A stretch of 64,000 nt of DNA from Acidimicrobiales bacterium. GTDB lineage: Bacteria; Actinomycetota; Acidimicrobiia; Acidimicrobiales; Poriferisodalaceae. Position 1 is the first letter of the stretch, and the number at the start of each line of letters is the position of its first letter. The notes beneath the pieces were generated by a model, which worked only from the letters and a program-made list of their open reading frames with translations, was not told where the DNA came from and made no database searches. The stretch is from contig JAWKIQ010000002.1 of the NCBI GenBank assembly GCA_041394185.1, positions 434,001-498,000 on the forward strand, in the 5' to 3' direction. The translations under genes and the position numbers were made by a program. Of this stretch, positions 42,610 through 52,153 are shown one piece after another.

Positions 42610-45119
42610 ACCACCACGCGCCTCTGCATGTCCAGAGCGATCAGATGCCCGTCGTGGGGCACCAGTTGAAGACCAGGTTGGAACCCTTCTTCGTCGACCA
42701 ACTGCCACAACCGGGCGCCGCTGGCGAGATCGAAAGCAGCCAGCCCGCCGTTGGAGCCGCCGTGGCTGTAGACGGTGTCGCCTCCGACTGCGATGACACC
42801 CGAGATCAGCGGACCGTCCCACCCGGTAGACCAGACGAGGTCTCCGCTTCCGGCGTCGAGCGCCCGGGTGTCGAGAGAATGGGTAAACACCAACCCGGCA
42901 GCCGAGGCCATGTTGAGGTCTGAATCTGGGTTAGACCAGAGCTGATCACCGGTCTGGAGGTCGTAGCGCCTCATTCGGGTGTCGCGGGTGATCAGGTCGC
43001 CATCGACAACCATGGCCTGATTAGGGGAAATGTCGCCTGGCAGGTCGAGGGTCCAGCGTTCGGATCCAGACAAACGATCCAGCACCGTGACCTTGAACTC
43101 AGCGACCAGCACCACAGCGTCTGGCGTGACCATCACCGGAAGCAGCGAGCGCTGCGCATCCTGCGACCATGTCCACACCGTCTCGCCGCTGTCGAGATCG
43201 ACGGCAACAACGGTGTTGGTCCAGGTGTCGCCTTCGAGGTACAGGTAGGTTGCGTACAAGGTGCCCTGGAAGATCGTCGGCGACTCGGGCGATGCCGCCG
43301 TGTCGGAATCGGGGTCGAGAACCAGCCGGTACAGCTCCTGCGATCCGGTGTCGCGGTCCACACCGACGATGTCGAATCCGTCGACGTAGAAGACAGCGTC
43401 CTGGCTGAGCGTGGGAGTTCGCCCACCAAAGCTGGTTTCGCGCACCCAGATGTCGTCGCCGGTGGTCAAATCGACGGCGCGCACGGTCTGGTCCTGGAAC
43501 GACGCGTACAGAACGCCCTGGTCGACGACCACCCCGGTTGGCACAGAATCTGACGAGCGCCACAGCACCGCCGGTTGGGCGACCGGACCCGACTGGGCGA
43601 AGCCGTTGGTCCGCGCCGGATCGGCCAGAACCCCTGCGACCCAATCGTCACTGCGTCCCGGAGCCACGGTTGCCACATCGTCAGGCACGGTCGAAGACGA
43701 AGTGTCGGCCGGTGCCTCCGTAGTGGGCGCTGTGTCTGGCGAGGTTGTCGCGGGCACCGCCGAAGCCGTTGTGGTCGTGGTATCAGAACCGCCGTCGCCA
43801 TCACCCCCTCCCAGAGCGAAAATGGCGATGAAAACGATGGCGGCGATGGCCACCAGCGCACCAACAGCGATCAGCGGCATCCGGCTGCGGCCCTGACCCG
43901 GGGACGCGCCCGTGCTCGTGCTGATGTGTGTTGGCCCTTCGTCGGGCAGAGCGACCGTTGGCTCGGGGTTGGGTTCTTGTTGTGGCTCGGCCCCGACGGG
44001 TTCGGGCGCGGCCACCAGGTCTACGGCCAAGGCGTCGGCTGGACGACCCCGATGTTCCAGCTCTTCGAATGCCAACACGGCCGCGCCCAGTGCCACTGCA
44101 TTCTTCGAATGGGCGTCGGCGGTTATCGGCACCCCGGTTTCGGAGGCGACGATCTCGCCGACCAAGGGCACGCGACTGGACCCTCCGACCAGCAGGATCG
44201 ACGACAGGTCTTCGAAGGTCAGACCGGCGTCGTGCACTGCCTGACGCAGGGACATAACCGTGTCACGGATGGCAGGCCTGGCGATGTCTTCGAACTCTGA
44301 ACGAGTCAGCCGCACCTGCAGGTTCACGCCGGCAACATCGACCAGAAGGTGCGTCGAGGTGTCGGAGCTGAGGGCCTCCTTGGCCTGCTTGGCCTCTTCG
44401 CGCAGTCGCGCCATCGGTACCAGAACCGATGGGTCAGAAGGGTCGAGCGAACCGAGCTCGACCCCCGCTGCTCGAAGCGCAAAGCCCATCACGATGTCGT
44501 CCAGGTCGATGCCTCCCAAACGATCGATTCCGGTCGGATGGCCGATGACCTCGAAACCCATGGGCCCTCGACGCAACACGACGGCGTCGAAGGTGCCCCC
44601 ACCGAAGTCGTAGACGGCGACGACTTCGCCCTCCTCGATGCGGCCCTGGTGCGCGTACCAACAAGCTGCGGCCGAGGGCTCGGGGACAAACACGGCATCG
44701 GGCCGCTCGATCAGCCGTGCGACGTCTTGCAGCAACTCGCGCTTGTAAGGACCCCAATTGGCCGGGTGGGTGAACACGAGCGAAGCGGGCGGCTCGCCCC
44801 GTTCGGCCGTGGCCCGGTCGACTACCCACCTGGCCAGATGAGCGGTCAGCTGCTGGGGCGCGACCGGCTGGCCGTCGAGAAGGTACGGCACCGTGTCACC
44901 GAACCTGCGCTTGAACTCGCGGGCAACGGTTTGTGGTTGGGTCACAGAGCGCCGCTGGGCGGCCTGACCGATGACCGGCGGCTCGCCGGCCGATATCGCA
45001 ACCACGGATGGGACGATGGCGGACGCGTGCTCGAGGGGCAGCATCTCGACCCGGCCATCGGGCGTCGCTATAGCAGCCGCCGAATAGGTCGTGCCCAGGT
45101 CTATGCCCAGCCCGTACAA
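42600..45119 (-). CDS. Hsp70-like ATPase fused to an extracytoplasmic PQQ beta-propeller
   Basis: 839 residues, starting at TTG 45119. Residues 1-355 are an Hsp70/DnaK actin-fold ATPase: phosphate-1 motif GIDLGTTYSAA, Lys70 in REFKRRFG, phosphate-2 motif VYDFGGGTFDAVV and adenosine motif LLVGGSSRVPLV. The peptide-binding domain of DnaK is missing. After a Pro/Glu-rich linker there is one membrane helix (414-437), a Thr-rich spacer, then about 340 residues of PQQ/WD-type blades (VLYASFQDQTVRAVDLTTGDD and similar). Topology: ATPase inside, propeller outside. It may transmit cell-envelope information. Such fusions are seen in actinobacteria without defined function. Confidence 0.8.
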   Translation of the reverse strand: MYGLGIDLGTTYSAAAIATPDGRVEMLPLEHASAIVPSVVAISAGEPPVIGQAAQRRSVTQPQTVAREFKRRFGDTVPYLLDGQPVAPQQLTAHLARWVVDRATAERGEPPASLVFTHPANWGPYKRELLQDVARLIERPDAVFVPEPSAAACWYAHQGRIEEGEVVAVYDFGGGTFDAVVLRRGPMGFEVIGHPTGIDRLGGIDLDDIVMGFALRAAGVELGSLDPSDPSVLVPMARLREEAKQAKEALSSDTSTHLLVDVAGVNLQVRLTRSEFEDIARPAIRDTVMSLRQAVHDAGLTFEDLSSILLVGGSSRVPLVGEIVASETGVPITADAHSKNAVALGAAVLAFEELEHRGRPADALAVDLVAAPEPVGAEPQQEPNPEPTVALPDEGPTHISTSTGASPGQGRSRMPLIAVGALVAIAAIVFIAIFALGGGDGDGGSDTTTTTASAVPATTSPDTAPTTEAPADTSSSTVPDDVATVAPGRSDDWVAGVLADPARTNGFAQSGPVAQPAVLWRSSDSVPTGVVVDQGVLYASFQDQTVRAVDLTTGDDIWVRETSFGGRTPTLSQDAVFYVDGFDIVGVDRDTGSQELYRLVLDPDSDTAASPESPTIFQGTLYATYLYLEGDTWTNTVVAVDLDSGETVWTWSQDAQRSLLPVMVTPDAVVLVAEFKVTVLDRLSGSERWTLDLPGDISPNQAMVVDGDLITRDTRMRRYDLQTGDQLWSNPDSDLNMASAAGLVFTHSLDTRALDAGSGDLVWSTGWDGPLISGVIAVGGDTVYSHGGSNGGLAAFDLASGARLWQLVDEEGFQPGLQLVPHDGHLIALDMQRRVVVYR

Positions 45120-45167
45120 ATGATCACCCCCGTCCGCCAGGCCACCTTAACCGGCGGACGCCGATGG

Positions 45168-45695
45168 TCAGCCCTCGGGTTCGACCACCGAGACGGGCAC
45201 CGTGCCAAGCGTCATGGGCGGTTCGCCCGACACGTCTGCGCCGGCACCCGACTGATCGCCTTCGATCACCTCTTCGACAACAACGGTCCCTAGCGTCATC
45301 TGAACGTCGGTGGTGGGCGCAGAAGCCGCCGTTGTGGGCGTTGGGCCGCTGGCACGTGTGGTGCTGGGGGCCGACGAGCTGGTCGCAGCGGTGGTCGTGG
45401 GAGCGGCGGTGGTCGTCGTGCTGCTGGGGAGTGGGGCGGGCGGTTCGGTGGGCGCCGTCGCCGGGGCTGTCGAGACCGTGGCCGGGTCTTCTGTTGCCGG
45501 CGGCTGCACGGTGGTAGTCGACTGCTCAGCTGCGGGAGGTGGGTCTGGTGTCTCGCTGCGTGCGGCGTCGGTGACGATGATTGCCAGGACGGACGCAACC
45601 AAGATCGAGCCAGCTACGGCTGCGACCAAGCCGACGCCGGCGAGCCCTCTCGAATTGCGATCTCTACTGCCGGCCTGCGGCGCACTGGATTGCAC
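45168..45695 (-). CDS. single-pass membrane protein with Thr/Pro/Ala-rich exposed region
   Basis: 175 residues from GTG 45695. One membrane helix (about 17-42, GLVAAVAGSILVASVLAIIV) is followed by some 85 residues of Thr/Pro/Ala low complexity resembling a glycosylated stalk. The C-terminal 45 residues hold two copies of MTLGTV (residues 133 and 161), each followed by a Val/Glu-rich strand. It is 48 bp upstream of the Hsp70-PQQ gene on the same strand, so the two are probably co-expressed, and the repeated peptide may be a ligand for the propeller. That link is inference. Confidence 0.6.
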   Translation of the reverse strand: MQSSAPQAGSRDRNSRGLAGVGLVAAVAGSILVASVLAIIVTDAARSETPDPPPAAEQSTTTVQPPATEDPATVSTAPATAPTEPPAPLPSSTTTTAAPTTTAATSSSAPSTTRASGPTPTTAASAPTTDVQMTLGTVVVEEVIEGDQSGAGADVSGEPPMTLGTVPVSVVEPEG

Positions 45696-45767
45696 GTCAA
45701 ATCACCGTTCAGAACTCTTGCACACGTGTGATGTAAACGCCAGGGCGCGCTGGGCCAACGATGGCGA

Positions 45768-45773
45768 TAGCCT
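45768..45773 (+). promoter_or_regulatory. -10-like hexamer, leaderless gene
   Basis: TAGCCT ends 7 nt before the GTG at 45781, with no ribosome site. No clear -35 element is seen. Confidence 0.35.
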
Positions 45774-45780
45774 CTGACTC

Positions 45781-46176
45781 GTGGCTGCTAGACACATCTC
45801 GGCGGCGATGCTTGCCGTCGCCCTCCTCGTAGGCGTTGTCGTTGTAGGTGGGCTCGGCGCAGGGCAGTCGGTCGCCGGCGCCCAAGAGACCCAAACGCCC
45901 GATCAGACCGACCAAACCGTGGTGACGACGACGACCGTGCCGTCGGCCGACGGGGTCGGGTCGATACTGGGGCCGCGCCCCGGGGCCGGCAAACCTCCCG
46001 AGGACGCCGGCGACCGCGGCGGTTCGGCCCAGGTCGCCACCTTCTGGGTGATCGTGGTAGCCCTCGGTGGGCTAGCCTTCCTGGTGGTGAGAGACATCAA
46101 GAAGAGCAAGGCAAGGCGCGGGCTTCCGGGAATGGACGTCAAGCCTGACAAAACGCCTTCAGCTGGCGGCAAGTAG
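45781..46176 (+). CDS. small exported or membrane protein
   Basis: 131 residues from GTG 45781. The N-terminal signal (AMLAVALLVGVVVVGGLGAGQSVAGA) has a possible cleavage site after AGA. A Thr/Pro/Gly-rich exposed stretch follows, then one membrane helix (FWVIVVALGGLAFLVV) and a basic cytoplasmic tail (RDIKKSKARRG). It has the pattern of a type I membrane protein. No family is recognised. Its 3' end overlaps the end of the convergent YhaN-like gene by 18 bp. Confidence 0.6.
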   Translation: MAARHISAAMLAVALLVGVVVVGGLGAGQSVAGAQETQTPDQTDQTVVTTTTVPSADGVGSILGPRPGAGKPPEDAGDRGGSAQVATFWVIVVALGGLAFLVVRDIKKSKARRGLPGMDVKPDKTPSAGGK

Positions 46177-48846
46177 CTCGATCACCTTGTCGCGCTGGCC
46201 CAGGTTGCGCCGAGCCCAGTCGAGCACGGCGGTCTCCTGGGTGAACACGACAATCTGACGTTCGGCCGATGCATCGTGCAGCAGCGAGAGCAAGGCCTCG
46301 GTTCGAGAGTCGTCGGCGTGAACAGTCGCATCGTCGACGAGCACAGGACACGTCTCGTCTGGCTTGGTGAGCACCTTCACCATCGCCAGTCTGAGCAGCA
46401 GGAAGATCTGCTCGGTCGTGCCGTGCGACAAAGCCCCCGCAGGCCGGTAGCGACCAGACGCATCGCGAACGGTCACCTCGAGCGCCTCGGGGTCGACCAG
46501 CGCCTCGACGTATCGACCGTTGGTGACCTTTGCGATGTGTTCGGTGACGTTCTCGGCGACGAGCGGTGCCACCCTGCGAAAGGCCTCGGACTCGGCCTTG
46601 GCCAGATGCTCGACGGTGTAGTCGAGAACGTCGGCGAGCGTCCGCACCCTCTGCAGCTCGCGCCGGGCCTCGGCCACGGATGCCTCGGCACCGGCAACAT
46701 CGACCGACGCGCCGTCGATGGACCGGAGCCGACCACCAAGCTCGGAGTGAGTCTTCTCGGCATCGGTGAGCCTTCGGCCGAGCTCGTCTAGATCGATGCG
46801 GTCGGCAGCCCCGGCGTTGGAGCCCATGTCGAGCTGGTTCAGGACCTCGCGAGCTTCGTTGGCAGCGGCTTCGACGTCGGCCACCGACCTGCCCTGTAGC
46901 AACGTCTCGAGCCTGGCCCGTACACCGGCGAGCTCGGAGCGATCGCGCTGCGCGGCCCGCAGCTGGTCGACCACGTCGATCAACTCGGCACCCCAGCCCT
47001 GGTGGGTGTCAGAGCGAAACTGGGGCCGGAACTCCAAGACGGCCCGACGAACCTCGTCGACCAGAGACTCGAACCGGTGCAGAACCTGCTGCTCGCGCTG
47101 TCGCTCACGGCGCTGCTCGACCAGCAGCCCAAGCCGTTCGCGAGCCTTCGTGACCTGGGAGTTGGCGTGCACCGCGTCGAGGTAGCGGCTGAGCGAATCG
47201 TCGATATCGACGACCGAGATCCCCTCGTCGATCAGGGCCGAACGAAGCTCGTCGATCGCTTGTTGCTCGGCGTGACGAAGCTCGTCGGCCCTTTGGGCCC
47301 AGCGCTCGCGTTCTGAGTCGGCCGCGGAGCGAGCGAACGCCTGGTGACGGATATCCACGGGGTCTGCGACAAATCCGCGCTTCGACAGCCACTCGGCCGC
47401 CTCCAGCACCTGAAGCCTGTGGGCCTGGATTCGTTCGTCGAAGGCGGCAACTTCGGCTTCGAGGGCCGCGACATCGTGCCCGTCAGACCCGCCACCCAGA
47501 CCGAAGACCACCACGGCCAGAGCGATGGCGGCCACGACCGCGACCAAACCGATGACCGAATAGCCCAGGCCTGCAGCGGCAACGCCGCCCACGGCGCCGA
47601 GTGCTGCGGCCCCGAGAACCACGCGCCGGCGAGATTCGTGGCGACGTCGATCTGCGAGCGCCAAGCGAGCAGCGTCGAGCGCTGCGCGTGCGCCACCGTC
47701 GGTGGGCTCGGGTGATCTGACCAAAACCGCGCGTCGCTCGGCCTCTTCGAGAAGCTCGACCTCGGCTCCTACGACGGGCGGAACCTCGGGAAGCGCTGCC
47801 AGCGAGCTGCGGGCCTGATGGAGTGCTTGCGCCGCGGCCAAGACCTGCGGAGCAGGCTCGGTTGGGCCCGAAGGCTCGGGCGGCATGGCCTCGATCTCGG
47901 CGATGATGCTTTCGAGCGAAGGGCCCTCGAAGGCACTCGGCCACTCGACCGACCGCCACCTGGCTACGAGGGTGTTGAGATCGTCGAGGCGAGCGTCGTC
48001 GATGGCAGGGCCCGAGACCTCGGCGTCGCCGAGCCGCTCGGCAAGGCGGCTGACGGCAGCCGCGTCGGCCACCACCCGCTTGGCCTGTTCGTATCGAACG
48101 AGTCGACGTGCAGACGCCAGATCGGCCCGGCACGCATCGACGCGAGCGGCCGCCCTGTCTGCTTCGGCGAGCAGGCGCAGGTAGTCGTCGTGGGCGACGC
48201 GAACGGCGTCGAGTTGTGCCTCGGCTTCGGCAACGGCCTCGACCGCCTTTCGGAGCGGCTTGACCGCGTTGGCGCGATCGAGGCCCACCGCCTCTCGCCG
48301 AAAGCTGGTGAGGCTGTCGATGGCCTGTGCCGCGGTGACCTCGCCGCCGAGTGTGGACGCCGCCTTCTGCATGAGGTCGCGAATGCCGTCGGGGTCGTCG
48401 ACCACCGCCGCGATGTCGGCCTGCCTGACACACGCTGTGGCCAGAAACGTCGTGCGGTCGAGACCGAGCCACAGGGCACCGTCGGGGCCGCCATCGTGAA
48501 CGATGTCATCGGCGACTGGACGTCCCAGCTGGGCGTCGATGACATCTGAGCGCTTGTTGGCCAGGTCGTGAGCCAGCCTGATGGAGCGGCCGTCGTCGAG
48601 CTCGATCACGGCGCCGACCGCCCAGGCATCGCCATCCCAAGGCTGGTGGCGCTTGCGGAATCCCTCGTCGCGAACCGATGCGCCCCGCCCACGGCGGCGC
48701 CCGCACAAGGCCGCATACATGGCACCGTGCCACGACGATTTGGCGGCCTCGTTGGGGCCCCATACGACGTTCAGCCCCTCGGAGAATTCCAGTGCCGCGG
48801 ACGTGAGCGGGCCGAAGGCCTCGGCTTCTACTCGCTTGAACCTCAC
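46159..48846 (-). CDS. SbcC/YhaN-like SMC-type ATPase with internal membrane hairpin
   Basis: 895 residues. The N-terminal ATPase half has a Walker A-like GPNEAAKSSWHG (normally GxNEAGKST), and the Q-loop region is present. Long coiled coils occupy about 180-700, interrupted near 400-450 by two hydrophobic segments (LGAAALGAVGGVAAAGLGYS, GLVAVVAAIALAVVVFGLG), as in Bacillus YhaN. The C-terminal half has the signature LSHGTTEQIFLLLRLA and the Walker B PVLVDDATVHADD. With the preceding nuclease gene it should form an SbcCD/Mre11-Rad50-like complex that processes DNA ends, perhaps at the membrane. ATGA overlap with that gene. Confidence 0.8.
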   Translation of the reverse strand: MRFKRVEAEAFGPLTSAALEFSEGLNVVWGPNEAAKSSWHGAMYAALCGRRRGRGASVRDEGFRKRHQPWDGDAWAVGAVIELDDGRSIRLAHDLANKRSDVIDAQLGRPVADDIVHDGGPDGALWLGLDRTTFLATACVRQADIAAVVDDPDGIRDLMQKAASTLGGEVTAAQAIDSLTSFRREAVGLDRANAVKPLRKAVEAVAEAEAQLDAVRVAHDDYLRLLAEADRAAARVDACRADLASARRLVRYEQAKRVVADAAAVSRLAERLGDAEVSGPAIDDARLDDLNTLVARWRSVEWPSAFEGPSLESIIAEIEAMPPEPSGPTEPAPQVLAAAQALHQARSSLAALPEVPPVVGAEVELLEEAERRAVLVRSPEPTDGGARAALDAARLALADRRRHESRRRVVLGAAALGAVGGVAAAGLGYSVIGLVAVVAAIALAVVVFGLGGGSDGHDVAALEAEVAAFDERIQAHRLQVLEAAEWLSKRGFVADPVDIRHQAFARSAADSERERWAQRADELRHAEQQAIDELRSALIDEGISVVDIDDSLSRYLDAVHANSQVTKARERLGLLVEQRRERQREQQVLHRFESLVDEVRRAVLEFRPQFRSDTHQGWGAELIDVVDQLRAAQRDRSELAGVRARLETLLQGRSVADVEAAANEAREVLNQLDMGSNAGAADRIDLDELGRRLTDAEKTHSELGGRLRSIDGASVDVAGAEASVAEARRELQRVRTLADVLDYTVEHLAKAESEAFRRVAPLVAENVTEHIAKVTNGRYVEALVDPEALEVTVRDASGRYRPAGALSHGTTEQIFLLLRLAMVKVLTKPDETCPVLVDDATVHADDSRTEALLSLLHDASAERQIVVFTQETAVLDWARRNLGQRDKVIELLAAS

Positions 48847-50021
48847 CGGCTGACATCCAGGTCTCGGCGGCCATCGAGTGCGCGCAACCCCGTAGCCAGA
48901 ACGGCAAATCGAGTCTGTTCGTCGAGCCGTTGGTCGTAGAGCACCGACCGCACGAACTGGCCCCTGACCGATGCCTCGGCCTGAAGGGTGGTGAAGTCGA
49001 GCGCTTGGCTCAGCTTGGTACGCCTGACCACGACGTGGTCGATGGTCGGGCTGACGGCGGCCGCGACGTCGTCGTCGACGAGTTCGATCGACTGATCGAT
49101 CTCGCCGGTGAGGGACAGGCGAACCAGGCCCGACAAGCCGGCGGTCTTGGATGCGACCTCGTCACGAATGGCCGAGGCGTCAAAGCACCCCGTGACGTCG
49201 ATCTCGACGTCGTGCATCGAGCGGGCGCTGACGCTGTGCCAGGCGCGCTCGACCGCGCCAGCGGGCGTGACACCCAACACCACCGCTCCCCCACCGCCCT
49301 GCTCGCCGAAAGCCAGCGGCGCCGGATTGCCCGGATACGTGTGATGGGTGGCCTCGCGCCGCCGATGGAAGTGGCCGACGACGGCGTGAGCGAGACCCGA
49401 CCGGGGAATCTGCGATGCCTCGAAAGGAGCATGTGGTTGTTTGGAGCGACCCGACTGGTCGCGATCTTCGATGGAGAACCCAGCCTTTTCCGACCCGTGG
49501 AACAGCCCGAGATGAGGGCCCTCACCGCGCACGCGGAAATCGTCGAGAAACCCGGGCGTGCCCGAAGGGCTGTGATGAGCAGCCCCCCAGACGGTGACGC
49601 CTGCGATCCTGACGGGCTCGAGGGATCGCCCATCGAACACATGCACGTGATCGTCGAAGTCTGCGGTAGCCCAGACGCTGGAGGGCGAGAGCCAGTCGTG
49701 GTTGCCGGGAGCAACCAGGACCCGACAACTACACCGGTTGAGCACGCGGGTGATGAAGCGGGCGGTGTCGGGGGTGATGCGGTCGTGTTCGTAGATGTCG
49801 CCGGCGAGCAACAGGGCGTCGGCGCCTGCGGTTTCGCACAGCGCCACCGAGGCCTCGAGGGCATCGCGCAGATCGTTGCGACGAAGGCGGCCGACCGACG
49901 CGGGCGCCCAGGCGAACGGTGTGTCGAGATGGAGGTCGCCGAGCGCGACGAACGTGCCGGCGAGGGTGGGCCGCCCGGCGGCGGAAGCAGACTCAGCGGG
50001 TGTCGCATCGGTCGGTTGCAT
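48843..50021 (-). CDS. SbcD/YhaO-like metallophosphoesterase (DNA repair nuclease)
   Basis: 392 residues from ATG 50021; a TTG six codons earlier is less likely. Calcineurin-type motifs are in order: GDLHLDTPF, LLLAGDIYEHD, APGNHDWLS, LFHGSEKA and VVGHFHRRREA, which supply the metal-binding Asp, His and Asn residues. The C-terminal third is a capping domain. Mre11/SbcD-type nucleases work with an SMC-like ATPase, here encoded immediately downstream with a 4-bp overlap. The likely role is in double-strand break or hairpin processing. Confidence 0.85.
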   Translation of the reverse strand: MQPTDATPAESASAAGRPTLAGTFVALGDLHLDTPFAWAPASVGRLRRNDLRDALEASVALCETAGADALLLAGDIYEHDRITPDTARFITRVLNRCSCRVLVAPGNHDWLSPSSVWATADFDDHVHVFDGRSLEPVRIAGVTVWGAAHHSPSGTPGFLDDFRVRGEGPHLGLFHGSEKAGFSIEDRDQSGRSKQPHAPFEASQIPRSGLAHAVVGHFHRRREATHHTYPGNPAPLAFGEQGGGGAVVLGVTPAGAVERAWHSVSARSMHDVEIDVTGCFDASAIRDEVASKTAGLSGLVRLSLTGEIDQSIELVDDDVAAAVSPTIDHVVVRRTKLSQALDFTTLQAEASVRGQFVRSVLYDQRLDEQTRFAVLATGLRALDGRRDLDVSR

Positions 50022-50096
50022 CGTCTCGAAACGTAGCAACCCCCTGTGACATTCAGGTGGTTACCCGACCGCGCGCCGCGAACCGGACCGTCAGGG

Positions 50097-51407
50097 TCAG
50101 CCTCCCGCGCCCAGAATCTCACCCAGATTCACCTGGGTGGAAAGGCTCTGGGCCCCGCGCACTATGTCGACCTCGACAGACATGCCGACGCGGCTGCCGG
50201 CGACAGCAGCCACCAGTTCGGCGGCGGTTTCGATCTGGTCTTCTCGAAAGCCGACGATCACGTCTCCGACCTGGATCCCGGCGAGATCGGCCGCCTCTCC
50301 ATCGGTGACCTCGACCACCACCGCACCCGAGTCGACCGTCAGGCCCAGTTCCTCGCGGTCTGCCTCGTCGATACGGGCCACATCGGTTACCCGCACGCCG
50401 AGCAGCGGTCGCGTGGGAACGATACCGACCACCAGCGAGTCGATCACCGGGCGGGCGTGGTCGATGGATATGGCGAACCCGATGCCCTCGGCGTCGCCGG
50501 CGATGGCCGTGGAGATTCCTATGACCTCGCCGTGCGAGTTGACGAGCGGACCGCCGGAGTTGCCGGGGTTGATCGCTGCATCGGTCTGGATGACGTTGGT
50601 GAGCCGCGCCGACTCGGTGGGGACGGTGCGATGAAGAGCCGACACGATGCCCGTTGTGACGGTGGGACCGCCCGCCAAGCCCAAGGCGTTGCCTATCGCC
50701 ACGACAGGGTCGCCGACAGAGACATCCTGACTCGAGCCCAGCCGAGCCGGAACCGTGGGCTCACCGACGTCGATACGCACGACCGCCAGATCTCGGGTCG
50801 GGTCGGACCCCAGCAACTCGGCCACGAACACTCGCCCGTCGCTCAACTCGGCCGTGATGGAATCGGCGTCCTCGACCACGTGGGCATTGGTCACAACCGT
50901 CCCCTCGGAGTCGATGAAGAAGCCGGTGCCGGCACCGATCCCTTCAACCCCGTCGGAACCAATGGAGATGCGCACTACCGCTGGTTCGATCTCGGTCAGG
51001 ACCTCCTTGACGTCGAGCCCGGTGGACGAGGGGCCGAACACGACCAAAACCAGCGCAGCGACGACTGCAGCGACCACCGCGCCCACGGCTGAACCCAAGA
51101 CGACCCCGGTCAGGAACCCCGGCCGACGATCGGTTCTGAATGCGCCCACCAGATCGTCGCCATCGTCGACGAATGGTTCGTCGGCGAACGCGTTTGGGCT
51201 TTGGGCCTGGGGCGAGATGCTGGCGTCTTCGACGACCCCGTCACCGCCGTCAGCGTCACCGACTGTCTCAGGCGAGGTCTCTGCGTCCGCAGCCGGCAAT
51301 TCCTGGCGGGAATCGGAGCCGTCGGTAACCACCGAGAAGAACCGAGTCGACGCCCCATCGGAGGCGTCTTCGCTGTGCTCGGGAGCTTCGGGGCGATCGT
51401 CGTCCAT
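50097..51407 (-). CDS. HtrA/DegP-type membrane serine protease with PDZ domain
   Basis: 436 residues from ATG 51407. A cytoplasmic acidic, disordered N-terminus of about 95 residues precedes one membrane helix (GSAVGAVVAAVVAALVLVVF) and the protease domain outside. The triad is His in VVTNAHVVED, Asp in DPTRDLAVVRID and Ser in NPGNSGGPLV. The C-terminal PDZ domain spans about 335-430 (GLTVDSGAVVVEV, AGIQVGDVIVGF). It probably serves envelope protein quality control or signalling. It follows the upstream membrane protein gene by 5 bp, so the two are probably co-transcribed. Confidence 0.9.
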   Translation of the reverse strand: MDDDRPEAPEHSEDASDGASTRFFSVVTDGSDSRQELPAADAETSPETVGDADGGDGVVEDASISPQAQSPNAFADEPFVDDGDDLVGAFRTDRRPGFLTGVVLGSAVGAVVAAVVAALVLVVFGPSSTGLDVKEVLTEIEPAVVRISIGSDGVEGIGAGTGFFIDSEGTVVTNAHVVEDADSITAELSDGRVFVAELLGSDPTRDLAVVRIDVGEPTVPARLGSSQDVSVGDPVVAIGNALGLAGGPTVTTGIVSALHRTVPTESARLTNVIQTDAAINPGNSGGPLVNSHGEVIGISTAIAGDAEGIGFAISIDHARPVIDSLVVGIVPTRPLLGVRVTDVARIDEADREELGLTVDSGAVVVEVTDGEAADLAGIQVGDVIVGFREDQIETAAELVAAVAGSRVGMSVEVDIVRGAQSLSTQVNLGEILGAGG

Positions 51408-51412
51408 TGCGA

Positions 51413-52123
51413 TCAGCGTCGAAGTCGCAACAACACCAGTGCGAAGATCGCAATCCCGAAGTTCGCAGCGATCAGCAGCATCCATGGCACCGAGTTGGTG
51501 TCGCGCGTGCCGATCTGGGCGACCAGCCCGTCGGCCGAGCCCGCCTGATCCGAGCCGCGGGTAGAACCCGCCATCTCGGGAGCGGCGAGAAGCGCCCTGG
51601 CCGGATCGTCGACCACGGCGGCCGCCTCCACAACCGTGCTGGTGCTGGCCGAACCAGAGCCGGCGGTGGTCGCCGGCACCGTGGTGCTGGGCAGCGTCGA
51701 CGAGGTCTGGTCGGTCGACGAGACGGTGGTGCTCGACTGCTGAGGAGGCTGGGTTGCGGCTGTCGTGGTCACCGATACATCGCCGGTCGCCGCCGGAGGT
51801 CCTGAGGTCGAGGGAGCGGCCGTGGACCCCGGCGGCGTGCCGGCGACTCCGACATTCCCAGTGCCCGCGCTGGTCGATATCGGCCCTTCGATGACCGATA
51901 CGAGCTCGCCGGGCGCAGTGAGCACCACACCGTCGTCGTCCGTCACGGTCGTCGAAGTTGACTCTGAGACCGCGGTGGTTTCACCACCATCGTCGGCGCC
52001 GGCATCCGAGACGCCTACGACAGAGCTGCCGCGGGGTCCGATCAGCGACACAGCCGCGACAACAGCAACCAACCCTGCCAGCAGGGCGATGAGGCGCGGA
52101 TGGCGTACCGAGGTCTCGATCAC
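51413..52123 (-). CDS. membrane protein with long Ser/Thr-rich exposed region
   Basis: 236 residues from GTG 52123. A hydrophobic helix near the N-terminus (LIALLAGLVAVVAAVSLIG) and another at the very end (VPWMLLIAANFGIAIFALVLL) enclose about 170 residues dominated by Ser, Thr, Ala and Pro, probably extracytoplasmic and glycosylated. No globular domain is evident. It is directly upstream of the HtrA-like protease gene, of which it may be a partner or substrate; this is inference. Confidence 0.6.
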   Translation of the reverse strand: MIETSVRHPRLIALLAGLVAVVAAVSLIGPRGSSVVGVSDAGADDGGETTAVSESTSTTVTDDDGVVLTAPGELVSVIEGPISTSAGTGNVGVAGTPPGSTAAPSTSGPPAATGDVSVTTTAATQPPQQSSTTVSSTDQTSSTLPSTTVPATTAGSGSASTSTVVEAAAVVDDPARALLAAPEMAGSTRGSDQAGSADGLVAQIGTRDTNSVPWMLLIAANFGIAIFALVLLRLRR

Positions 52124-52153
52124 CCGACTCCATCGGACGATCGAAACCCGATT

